A DNA stretch of 64,000 nucleotides from Lycocorax pyrrhopterus obiensis (Eukaryota; Chordata; Aves; Passeriformes; Paradisaeidae). Positions 13,310-23,620 of the stretch are shown here, piece after piece. How positions within the stretch are numbered: the first letter of the stretch is position 1; each line of letters opens with the position of its first letter. The stretch is from NCBI GenBank assembly GCA_014706295.1, contig JACSVZ010000022.1:7520830-7584829 (forward strand). Reading direction: 5' to 3'. Made by a program: the position numbers and the translations under genes. The notes under the pieces are model-generated. The model did no database searches. It was not told the DNA's origin and saw only the letters and a program-made list of their open reading frames with translations.

Positions 13310-13530
13310 AGATTATTAATATTGCCTGTTTCCAAGCGATTTATTAGCAGGGGCCTAACTGGTGCCATTTCCCATTTTAGTAGAGCACTGAAAATAATCC
13401 TGAGGAGTGTGCCCAGCTATAAAAATGTACTTATACTGTCATATTTGCAGTTTCAAACATGCACCACTTGATAGTCTCAAAAGTGCTGTTTAATTGGGGT
13501 TTATGGGTTCTAATTAATTATACTATGTAA
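13310..13530. promoter_or_regulatory. Candidate conserved noncoding element
   Basis: A run of low-complexity-free AT-rich sequence carries several homeobox-type motifs (ATTATTAATATTG, GTTTAATTGG, CTAATTAATTATAC) close to GC-containing unique words. This composition is typical of vertebrate developmental enhancers. Conservation itself was not tested. Confidence 0.25.
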
Positions 13531-14308
13531 AAAAATTACTTGTCCCATTACAGCTCTCTGTGGTTTACTCTGAAGAGCAATGTAATTTAGAGATAAATTG
13601 TCCTTCTCTATCCCCCTGCCCCCCTCTTCCCAGCAAGTTCCAGAACAGTTTAATTCTCCTTTAACCCAGGAATGAAGCTGAGAGAAAGCAACATTTTGTT
13701 CAGGGGACACAACTTTTCCCCATACCCATAAACAGCTCTAAATGTGACTCGAAATGGTTCCACGTTCTTTCTGCTGAATCAGGCTGGTGAAATTATGAAT
13801 AAACCTGAGGCTTTGCACAGCTCAGGTCTGGGGAGGCTGGGATTTAGCAAAGACTTGAAAAATGATGGCTGCTTTGTGTGCAATGTGGATTATTTCCTCT
13901 GATTATACAGAGGTAATAGTGAAGGAAGTTGAGAATGAGCGCAGGATTTTTTGCTGGATGAAGGTCTAGGTTGAGATTTCTCTCCATGAACCTGTAGGAA
14001 AACACTCTGGTAAAGGATCTGCCTGCCTTTATGGCATTTTGGTGTGACAAGCAGCAGAGGAAACCTCTCGAGTTAACTTTCTATTCTCTCTTGCAGAATC
14101 ACGAAGCCTGGATTACTCAAACAAATTTTGAGGCAGTCTTCTGACTTTTAAATGCTTCCTGGAATGACTTTGTGAAAAATGAGCAGCCAAGCAGGTACAC
14201 TCATGGTTGTTTGAAATATACTATTAAATTACATACCTCACTGTAATAAATTTGGTCTCGTGAGGCAAAACATGAAATATAGTAGAGCTGAAGTAGAAAA
14301 CATTGTAT
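13531..14308. other. Unique noncoding sequence
   Basis: Nothing recognisable. A pyrimidine-rich stretch with C runs lies near 13610-13632. The short frames have no family resemblance. A sequence at about 14080-14098, TTCTCTCTTGCAG, is a good splice-acceptor lookalike. What follows has no open frame with a matching donor, so no exon is called. Confidence 0.55.
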
Positions 14309-14561
14309 CCTGTGACAAGAGGGGATGGCTTTATACTGAAAGAGAGTAAGTTTAGATTGGATATTAGGAAAAATTTCTTCCCTGTGAGGGTGGGGAGGCC
14401 CTGGCACAGGGTGCCCAGAGAAGCTGTGGCTGCCCCTGGATCCCTGGAAGTGTCCAAGGCCAGGCTGGACGGGGCTTGGAGCAACCTGGGCTAGTGGAAG
14501 GTGTCCCTGCTTTAAGGTCTTTAAGGTCTCTTCCACCCCAAACCATTCTGTGATTGTATGA
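14309..14561 (+). mobile_element. CR1 LINE 3' end, young subfamily
   Basis: About 250 bases match the CR1 3' region in sense orientation. Landmarks in order are TTAGATTGGATATTAGGAAA, TTTCTTCCCTGTGAGG, GGCCCTGGCACAGGGTGCCC, CCTGGAAGTGTCCAAGGCC and the terminal CCAAACCATTCTGTGATTG. The element is 5'-truncated and so lacks the reverse transcriptase. It is well preserved, suggesting a fairly recent insertion. Open frames that cross it on both strands are repeat artefacts. The copies at 42.3, 45.8 and 52.5 kb are the same type. Confidence 0.96.
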
Positions 14562-14977
14562 CTTTATCTGGAAACTTCGTTAGGGAGTCAGAATGTTAAT
14601 TAATGAAAAAAGACAGGGGAAAGAAACCTTTTTAATTTGCCTTTTACAGGCAAGTGCTACTTATTTTAGAAATTTCGTGTCATTTCAAACTTTTGTGTGT
14701 GACAGATACCTCCAAAGTTACACCCCCAGCCTTAGGAAGGGAACTTGGTGACCTCTCCGTGTCCCTGCTATTACTCTTAGCACTGAAAGGTTGTGATTCC
14801 TAATGTGACTGCACAAATGAGTGTTCACTGGATCAAAAAGTTTGTTAGTCATGCTTCACTACTTTGCTTATTTCATAAAATTAATAACCAGCATGTCAGT
14901 TGCTGGAAACTTGGATCATCCTGGGTGTCCAGATCAGTCTGCTTCATGTGCTGGAGCAGAAGCTGTGAGAACTGCCA
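14562..14977. other. Sequence upstream of a poly(A)-like tract
   Basis: No gene is recognised. A 65-codon frame ends just before the A13 run at 14989. If that run marks a retroposed transcript, part of this interval would be its 3' UTR. I cannot match it to a parent gene. Confidence 0.4.
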
Positions 14978-15010
14978 AATAAAGACTTAAAAAAAAAAAA
15001 AGGAAAAAAG
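14978..15010 (+). other. AATAAA followed by an A13 tract
   Basis: AATAAA lies at 14978-14983 and an uninterrupted run of 13 A begins at 14989, then GG and six more A. A genomic signal-plus-tail of this kind can be the 3' end of a processed retrocopy. The gap of five bases between signal and tail is shorter than usual for polyadenylation, and no parent coding sequence is recognised upstream. A chance A-run after AATAAA is equally possible. Confidence 0.3.
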
Positions 15011-17215
15011 AATCACCAGAGTCACATGCATTACTCATCAATCTGAAAAGTAACAAGATTTATACTAAGAATTGTTTTTATTAAAGTAATCCTCTTGTGC
15101 AGTAAAATTAGTTAAAAGAAGTTTTAATGCATGTATCTAGTTAGTTATATTAAGAATAACTACAGCCTGCAATGTTTCATGGAATGAGTTAACAAAACAG
15201 AGCCCAAACCTGAAAATCTCTGGGCAGTGTTTGGATAAGTCCAAACAAACCTGAATATCTTGGTGTTTGTACAGTGTTTATGTTTGCTTTTACATGGCTT
15301 TTACTGCCTCAGAAAGCCATTTATGGAGAGGAAACAATGTGAAACCTGCTCTTCTCATGTGATTTTCATCATCCAGAGATTTGAATAAGTGGGATCTGCT
15401 CTTTTCGTGCTATTCTGTCCCCATAAATTACTCCTGGAGGCATTAAAAGGGCTTGTGAAAAACACGGTAATAAATAGCCAGAGCACAAATACAAATGTTG
15501 CAAACTGCTCATGCTGCTGTGGCAGCAGCTCTGCTGTGAATTTATTGAGCAAAACTGATGAGGGACCTCCGTACCTGTGTCAGCTCTGCTCTGTGTGGAG
15601 CCTCATTTTACACCGCTGAAACCCCTGCTAAAAATCCCTTTTTTACGAGATGACTTTCACAACAGCACTGTGATCGCTCAGGAGCTGACTGGGTTACTCT
15701 GGTTATTCCAGAGGAGCAGAGGATTGAGGAAAATGAAGGGAGAAAGGAAATATCAGCTGCAAAAAGGATTTTGTAGCCCGTGCCACCTGCAGCAGCTCCC
15801 TGCCCTGGGTGGACCGTGCCTCTCTGGGCAGGGACAGCGAGGTTGTGTAACAGAGGAGAGCTCTGCCAGGTCCTTTCTCCTGACACATCCCAGACCACAA
15901 GTATGGCCCCTACATCAGAGGCAGAGGAGCAGCAGGGGCACGTGTGAGTCATGGCCCTCATGACAGGGGAATTCCTCGCTGGTTGCTGGCAGCTGCCACG
16001 CTGAGCGGTTTCCACTGCCCGAGCATTACGGAAAGAGCCCTTCTCAGCTGAGTGCTGAATTCTGATTTCTCACCTCCCTTCAAAATAGAACATCCTGACA
16101 TAGGGGTTTTTTTTGGTTAAACAGTTCTCATGACTGTTCCTTTGAGACCTGGGAGAAGCCCAGGTTCACACAAGCCCCAGAGTGTCCCTCAAAAGGTGAC
16201 TGAGTCAAACTGCCTGTCCCCTTGATAAGAAAACAATGAACAAAATATTAATCAGTGAAACTGCCAGGATGTCTAACTTTCTATGGCATTTAATTAACAC
16301 AAACCCTGGGTTCATCTCTTAAAAGCCCCATTGATCTGCCCACAAGTGTGTGCTCTGTGCTGGGAGCTGAGGTGGGCTGGCTCTGCCCGCCGCAGTCGCT
16401 GCGTCTGTACGGGAAGCTCAGAGCTGCTGCTCCTTCCTACACAAGTTGGTGGTCGGTCCTTTAGGTTAAAAAAGTTCAGATTCGTGTCTTTTTTCATGAG
16501 TGTATGAAATGAGACAGACCTGTGCGTGAGGAAAGAGCAGAGCTCCACTCCTCGCTCTGCTCTAAGTGGGAGAGACAGTGAAAGTACCTGGGAAATGAGG
16601 ATACATTCCTGAGTATCACTGTATTGAAAATAACACGTGGCACACTTAATAAGTTTTTTATTGCAAAATGTAGATGCTACTGCAGTGGTATTTTAGAAAT
16701 AGCTGGTGGCGTACCTGTAACTAGGATTGCTTGAAACTTTCCAGGCTTCTTTATTTCCTTGTAACTCTGTCAAGCTCCAAATATTCACATTAAAATTTCC
16801 AGTGCTGGTATCAGCTCTGGTTGATTTACTTAGAACAGTCTAAACCCAACACAAATAAAATTTTAAGGGAATTTGGAAGTTTGAGGCAAGGGAGGCATAG
16901 GTGTTCTCTCGATTCAGAATGAAATTAAATTATGAAATAACTGAATTTCCTGAATACTGGAAATTTGGAGCTCTGCTTCTACATACTCCTTCAGCAGGGA
17001 ATGTTATGAAATACAAATGGTTCTGATTTACCCGGGCACATGTATCCTGATTTCCTGAAACAGAAAGGCACAGTCAGAAGGCTGAACTGAAACCTATTGG
17101 GCAGATTTTTGTTCACCTTTAATTTTATATTGAAAACTTTAATTATTTGGGCATAATATACCATGCCAGGTACCTTTTCCAGTCTTTGGCAAATTTTGAC
17201 TGGTTATGAATCAGG
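15011..17215. other. Unique noncoding sequence
   Basis: No gene or recognised repeat. Open frames at 15.58-16.0 kb reach 128-135 codons but occur on both strands over the same DNA and have no family resemblance. A GC-richer patch lies at about 15.78-16.02 kb. Confidence 0.6.
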
Positions 17216-17372
17216 AGCAAGAGTATAAGTATACATAAGTTTATATTATTACACGTATATAATAACATTTTTATCCTATATATTATATTTATCATGTATA
17301 AAATACATTGATATTTTAGTTTAAAATTACATTTGTATATAAAATTTATATTTTATATCTATAAATATGTAT
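17216..17372. repeat. AT-rich low-complexity tract
   Basis: The sequence is almost entirely A and T, with many TATA, ATAT and TTTATA words but no clean repeat unit. It is probably a decayed TA-type microsatellite or simple AT-rich spacer. TATA words here should not be read as promoter elements. Confidence 0.8.
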
Positions 17373-17924
17373 AAGGGGGACTGTTCTCCTTGAAAAGCTC
17401 ATTATTTAGAAACCGGTATCGGGAAATCATGAAATTAGGGTTTCCTGCAAAGTGTTTGTTTGGCTTCCTTTTGTACCTGTGCTTGGTCTAGTCTTTAATT
17501 ACTTGACCATGTGCTATATTTAGCAGTGGACCTTGGTCTCATTCACTTCAGAAGGTGGAGCAGCTCAGGACATGAGTCAGAGCTGGGGAGAGCAGGAGGC
17601 TGATGCCTGACGGACTTTGCCTGTATTTGCTGTGGGAGCAGGGAGAGCGTAGTAAAAGGCAGAGAATTGAAAAGAAAATGTGAGATCTCGCGGTTCAAGC
17701 ATCTGAATCCTGCAAAACTTCCATCCAGTCTCAGAGAAGTCAATTTGAACTAAATTCTTCCCAACTGGCTATTAATTTTATTTTGCTTGCTGTGTTTCCA
17801 TTTGCAGAGTACACTGCCAGTGCTATTTCTCCTGACATATGAGGCTGTACAACGTTAAACATTCTGAGAAATCAATTCCCAGACATCTCGGTTTGGGGAC
17901 CCATCTCTAGCAGAATGTTTTGAC

Positions 17925-18052
17925 CTGAATCTCTTTGTGTTTCAGTTTCCCATCTGTTAAACAAGAATAATAATATCCTCTCGTCTTACAGGGTGTTGTT
18001 AGGAGAAATGAGGGTTGTGAAGCACTCATATGCCATACTGATAAGAGCCCTA
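17925..18052 (+). repeat. Ancient MIR-like (core-SINE) fragment
   Basis: The sequence shows TTTCAGTTTCCCATCTGTTA, then AATAATAATATCCTC, CTTACAGGGTGTTGTTAGGA and GGTTGTGAAGCACTCATATG. This follows the order of the MIR 3' half in sense orientation (cctcagtttccccatctgtaaaatg, ataataatacctacctc, cagggttgttgtgaggat, gtaaagcgct). The copy is strongly diverged but each block is in the right order and spacing. Confidence 0.8.
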
Positions 18053-21000
18053 GAAAAACTCACAAGAAAATTAGCAATTGTGTCTTGCAAGCAGGTTTGG
18101 AGTAGTATGTGGTAAATGAGGCCTCAAGCCACACACTGAATAATGACACTGTAACAAAATATTGAATATCTGCTTATTAAGTGAACACTTAATACCTCAG
18201 TGTCCATCCTGAGGTAGAATCTGGTGGAAAACAAGGCATAATCCTATATTTAAGGAGTGACTCCTAATGCAGATGAATAGGGGTTTAGGGGTAACCTTAG
18301 TTCTGACGTTTCGATCACTTGGGTTTGCAGATATGAGGGGTGCATGTGCGAAAGGATACCTGTGCCTAAAAAGAAACAAAATCTGAGATCAAAAATGCTT
18401 GTTGTTCAACGAAATATGCAGGATCTTCATTCTGGTCTCTGCAAAGGAAATGTTTCCTGGTGCCTGGTGGGTTTTGGAAAGACACTGCAGCTCTTCTGTT
18501 TGGGAAACAGTTTTCAAGCAAATGTTGAAGTGTAGCTTGTTACCTCTCCTTTGTTTTTAAATTACGAGAAAAGCTTTACAGCTGGGAAAGCTGGTAGTGA
18601 AAATAGTTTTGAGATTAGTGCTTGGATTCTTGCACACACCTGGATGGGCTCCTGAAAAATTTGCAGGGAGAATTACAGCACATTCTGTTATTAACACTTC
18701 TTCCTATGGCTTGTGGAAGAGGGAACTCCTAAGTTCTGTAGCAATCAAGTGCAGAGCTTTCACAGAGCTAGACAGAGTACTTATTAAAGATGCAAGAATA
18801 TTTTGGCACAAGAACAGAAGGGTATTAATTGGCTATGAAAAAATTCTGTCTGGAAGGTAAATGAAGGGTTTTTTAACCATCACAGCAACAGGATTCTTGA
18901 GTATCTTCCCACTGGGAGGAAACATGGAGTTTCCTTTTTTTCCTCAGAAGATGTCTGGTAAAAATACAGAATGGGTTTGCAGATCTGAAGAGCTGTATGA
19001 GGGCAAATAGGCCTTTAGACCCTAAGAAATCGATTTCTGGTCTCATATCTGGTATTTCTCATTGCTAAAAGCAGTCCTCACAAGGTTCACATTTGTTTTC
19101 TCCACACGGGAGAAACTGACTCCTGGAGGGATGAAAGAATAAATCCAATCTCCTCAGCTTCATTGATGAGGATTCATGAGCAGAGCAAGGAATCAGAAAG
19201 GCATCTTTCCAAATGAGACAGGTCCTAGTTATGAAAGAGTAAAGTGCTCTGCCATCTTCTGCTCCTCTACAAACCCTTCCCTGCTTTCTGAAGGATGGAG
19301 AGCCCCCATGGAAGAGGGGTCCAGCATGATGCAGTGGTGGATGCTGCCTGTACCCCCGTGTTTGGCCTCCTCTTCCTTATTCTCTGCTGTTTGCAAAGTA
19401 GGCCTGAATTGGCTTTGCTGATAAAGGATCCTTCCCAGACACAAAGAAGAGAGGAACAACTCCAGGCCACTTTTGGGAACAAAACACAGCTGCCCCTGCA
19501 CCTTGTGAGGGTTGTGCAGCGTGTCTGATTGCTTAGCCATCAGCAGGAGGCAGCTTAGGGTGAACCGTTCCTGCTGCTTTGCCACTATTAACATCCAGCA
19601 GTACCTTGATGTTTCCTCACTGGCAATAATTTGCAGGATTAAATACTTCAAGCCACTCTAAAATTAGTTGCAGGAGGCATTTTTTGCTTTCATTTCAGAG
19701 CTCTCGTGAGCCTTTCCTATGCTGTAAGCCTGCTCCAGCTAATTACTTGATGGTTACAGTGCTCTAGAAGATTTCAAATATCTGTCTTTTCCACTGCTTT
19801 AAAGACCCAAGTGGGATTACAGCACAGAATTTGTACCAGGAGTGTTTGCCAAATGCTGTAACGAGCTCAGACAGCTTCGTGAGATGGGCAAATAAACCAC
19901 TGCAAACAAAATTACCTTTGTCCACTGTCTCCATCCAAGATTCAAAGCAAACTTATTTTTGCACCTTTAAAAACATCTCAGAGAGCCATTGAAAGTAATG
20001 CTTTTATGTCTTGAGCCCTCTCCATCTCTCTGACCCATTGGAGAGACTCCAGAATCACAGTACACATTTTCAGCCTCCAGTGCTGGGGTTTAAGAGTTTG
20101 CAAGGAATATTTGGTATTTTATTTTGAGAGCATCTGAAGTGCATGGTGCTGCTGTTTGTCCAAAGCAGGCATGTCACTATCAGAGCCACAGGTAGAATAA
20201 TTTTTGGAGAAGTGAGAAATCTTATCACAGCAGCAAAAAAAAAAAAAAAGAGCTGGAAGAAGGCCCTCTGCAGAAATCCACTGGTAGCAGAAGATACAGA
20301 TTTCTTGAAGATACAGTTCACTCTGCTTGGTGTTTCTGGCCACTCTTTTTGGCCCGTGCTGATTATGGCCATGTCATGATCCTTTCCATTTTCTTCCCAC
20401 CCTTCCCTGGCCCCCTTGAGATGATTCACTCTCTGAATAGATACGTGTGTCATGTACAAAAATCTTACTCTCCTGACCACAGCAGAAATCCAGAGGGGTT
20501 CATTTCTTTTCTTGTGATTTCAAAGGCTGACTTTTTTCCACTTGGCACCATGCCCAAAAGAAATTATCTTCCTCTTGTACTTCTCCCAGTCATCACTGCT
20601 GTTAGGATCTTTTAAAACCTGCTTGCTTATTGCTTCTGAGGCATCAAGGCAGGCCCAGCTTCATCCACCAGTTCCCAGCCTTAATTTTTGAGTTTGATGT
20701 TCATTGTTAAACCCACGGCAATTTGAAACCCATTTCATGCAGCCAGTACCAGGAACAGATATTTTCACTCTTTGAGCCATCAGCCAACAAACTGAAGTTT
20801 TTCCTTCATTTACTCTGACTAAAAGATGTCCATCACCTCCAGGGAGATGCTTGGGGAAGCTGCCCACCATGGTAGCTCAGTGTTTCTCTCAGCAGCCATT
20901 GCTGGGAGCCTCCAGCACAGCATCTCACTACCTGAAGTCACGTTTTTTAATCATAGTGGCCTAATGTGGAGCAAATTGTAAGTGCCAAGGCCCAGTAGCA

Positions 21001-21419
21001 GGGCTTGGCTGCTTCAATATGATTTTCAGTGTTTACACTTGGAAATGATGTTTGAAAACTGGGTTCTGAGAGCGAGACCCAGCTCCCTTTGAAGTCAACA
21101 GGAGTTTCAGCCTCCACTTCCACGGCCCAAGGGTTGGGCTCTTTGTTCTTTTGTCTAGTGCAGTTTGTGAGTAATTCCTATGATCCAAGTGATAGGCTGG
21201 ATTTTCTAACACCTTTCAAAACTGTGCTTCTTCTGAGACCAGATTCTTGTACTGCCTCTCCCAAAATAAAATGCCGAAGGAGCATGGATGGAGGAAATCC
21301 GTTCAAACTGAGTAAACAGCTCGTGAGGGTAGGCCAGCAGGATTCATTCATGCTCATTCAGCCCAGGCTGGCTGGTTTGATTCCAGTTGGAGCACTCTCT
21401 TCATTACAGGCCCCCTGGG
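18053..21419. other. Unique noncoding sequence with one A15 run
   Basis: I recognise no gene or transposon. A run of 15 A sits at 20235-20249, without a polyadenylation signal upstream. Open frames reach 136-140 codons on the minus strand at 19.2-19.65 and 20.07-20.48 kb. They overlap plus-strand frames and show no domain or signal peptide I can name. Confidence 0.6.
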
Positions 21420-21680
21420 GAATGTTAATCTGTACAGTATAAACATTTATAAACATCTACTAAATCATTACACTTCAGCTGCCCCATAAACACTCCTGAA
21501 TGCTTTCCTTAGGCAGCATTGGTTGGGTAATGTGTGGCTTTTTGGAATGGGTTTACGGGTGTTTGGCGCTGGTAGAAATATGGGGAGAGGGCACGGGAGG
21601 TTAAATAACGTTGTTTAAGCTCCATGACTTTTTTAGGATAGAGACAGCAGCTGTTTGTGATGAATTAAAGTGGGCCTAGC
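21420..21680. promoter_or_regulatory. Candidate conserved noncoding element
   Basis: The block mixes AT-rich transcription-factor-like words (TATAAACATTTATAAACATC, CTAAATCATTACAC, CAGCATTGGTTGGGTAATG) with CpG-containing unique sequence, and holds no repeat or coding frame. The doubled TAAACA words resemble forkhead sites. Function is inferred from composition only. Confidence 0.25.
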
Positions 21681-22003
21681 CGGTAGATGCTGAGGACAGG
21701 CCCAGGTTGTAGAGGGGCTAAGACAGCCTGTCAGCTTTGCACGCTGGATTTTAGTGATGCTGTTGCCAGGAACATCACAAAATGCACTTCTCACCAGTCC
21801 ACTTGACGTTTCCGGGCCAGGCAATACGTCATTATTCATCTATGACTGCAACACAAAGTGCCTCTGAAAGAACTGCCTGATGCAAGGGAAAAGTGTAGAC
21901 ATAACTTCAGAAAACTGAGCCAGAACTAACACAACCCCCAGAACTGCAATCAGCTGGGCTGCAGGCCCAGGGCTCACTTGTATGTATTTACAGGACAGAT
22001 AAG

Positions 22004-22058
<55 letters not shown>

Positions 22059-22079
22059 GTATATATATATGTATATATT
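22004..22079. repeat. (TA)n microsatellite
   Basis: A pure (AT)20 run at 22011-22050 is flanked by partly degenerate TA/CATA units, including ACACATATGTATATATATAT. The length makes it a likely polymorphic locus and a site where reads and assemblies lose accuracy. The minus-strand open frame across it is an artefact encoding Tyr-Ile repeats. Confidence 0.95.
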
Positions 22080-23103
22080 TGTACTGGCAAAAATAAGTAT
22101 GTTTGTGACCCAAAACGAGCATATATATATTTGTGAAGTGAACAGGAATCAGTTTCAAATGCACACTAGCAAAGCAAGCCTTGAACTCTGTAAAGCTGAA
22201 CTTCTCATTTTTTTTTTGTGACTTATTCCCGAACATGAAGGTGCTAGCATGACTGAGCATTCCCAGGACTGGGGTCAGAGTGACTCCCTCCCCACCTGTA
22301 GAAGTTGTATTGAATATAGAAATAGTAAGTAAAAAGCAAACAAACTAACCAAGCCTTCCCATTCTCAAACAGATAAAGGAAAACTCCCTCAGTTATTATT
22401 TTTGTTTGTTTGCAGAGGTCTGGAAAAGCTGGGGACTGATAGAAGTGTCATTAATTACCGTGAAGATTGTGTTCAAGTGATGTAACCTGAGCAGAAGTTA
22501 AACATGTTGTATGTGAGAGAGTTGTGTTTACTGACAGCCTGATGAGTAAGTAACAACTTGATTTCTAAGAAGCATCTTAGGGAAAATGGTTTAATTGGCT
22601 GTAATTATATCATATCCTACACTTGAGTGAATATGCCTGTGTGCACAGATCTGGTTTACTTGTACGTGTCACAGGTACGTGGCTGGACACAATGGCTCAT
22701 CTGCAGGAGCTGCTAACAAGAGCCTCCCTCTCCATCTCCTCCCTCTCGCGTTCATCACACGCAGCCACTGCCTTCCAGCTACGACCACACCTATTTGTGA
22801 AATGAGAGCACAGAAAACAGATGATTTTTTTTTCCTAAGTGGACCTAGATGCACAATGCATCCTTTTCAGAGCCCCAGGGCCGTGGGACAGTGGCCGTGA
22901 CATCTGCAGACTATGGCCCACTCTGCCCTGACCTGCTCGGACACCAGCATCAGGTCAAAAATACCTCGCAAGGAAATGAGACAAGAAAAATAGTTTTACT
23001 ATTCAAGTTTACCAAAACCTCCCTAAAACATGAAATCAAACCATACCCATCATAGGCTAAAGGTGACTTGACCATATCTGCACTTCCAGCTTGCAAATCT
23101 CCC
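22080..23103. other. Unique sequence between two TA microsatellites
   Basis: No gene or known repeat recognised. A small GC-rich patch with CpGs lies at 22.69-22.95 kb. Opposite-strand frames of 60-73 codons overlap there without any family resemblance. Confidence 0.55.
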
Positions 23104-23148
23104 TATGTGTGTGTATATATATATATATATACACATATATATATGTAT
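23104..23148. repeat. Mixed (TG)n/(TA)n microsatellite
   Basis: TGTGTGTG leads into a TA run, then ACACATATATATATGTAT. It is a compound dinucleotide repeat about 1.05 kb from the larger TA repeat at 22.0 kb, with similar interrupting units (ACACATAT, ATATGTAT). Confidence 0.9.
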
Positions 23149-23229
23149 CTCATCAGTAGTAGAGGGTGATTTTCCCACAGCTTTCCTGTGGCATGTAATG
23201 AGGTGAGTAATTTAAAATCTTCTGTATAT

Positions 23230-23620
23230 GGTCAAGGTTTGAGCTCACGGAAAGCATTACACGTTATTAGTTTCAATTGGTCTTTTAACATCCGTCTTAA
23301 AGGGTCAATAAATGAGATTGCCTAGAGGTAAAGCCGTTGTTATCATGTGCAGGGTTACAGTCACAGCTGGAGGGCACGGGCAGGGACAGGCTGTCTGTCT
23401 GCCTGTGGAGGAGACTTCAGTCACCAGTCAGAGTTCTATTAATTTTATAGTGCCTTAAATTCATATTGTAATTATGAGAAATAAGCAGAGAGAAAGAGAG
23501 ATCTCCTTTTAATATGTTTTAAAAAATCTGGAGCCTATTACCCCGCTTAATTCCAATTATATTACAGCTGGACTTTTATCTCAATACCCTGCAAGTAAAC
23601 TCAGGCCAAGGTAACTGGGA
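23230..23620. promoter_or_regulatory. Candidate conserved noncoding element
   Basis: The interval holds many developmental-type motifs without simple repeats: CACGTTATTAG, TCAATTGGTC, AAGGGTCAATAAATG, CCGTTGTTATC, TTAATTCCAATTATATTAC. There is no coding frame. A pattern of homeobox-like, SOX-like and nuclear-receptor-half-site-like words in one block is typical of vertebrate enhancers. This is inference from motif density only. Confidence 0.4.

Noticed and set aside
14080..14100. TTCTCTCTTGCAG as a real splice acceptor
   Set aside because: No open frame with a matching donor follows before the CR1. Acceptor lookalikes are common.
14201..14546. Frames across 14.2-14.55 kb repeated at 42.4, 45.8 and 52.6 kb, suggesting a gene family
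   Set aside because: The similarity comes from the shared CR1 3' end, which is noncoding in this part.
15577..16015. Opposite-strand frames of 128 and 135 codons
   Set aside because: They cover the same GC-richer patch in both directions, a typical composition artefact.
17216..17372. Multiple TATA words as promoters
   Set aside because: They come from AT-rich low-complexity sequence without an associated transcript signal.
20235..20249. A15 run as a retrocopy tail
   Set aside because: No AATAAA lies upstream and no recognisable transcript precedes it.
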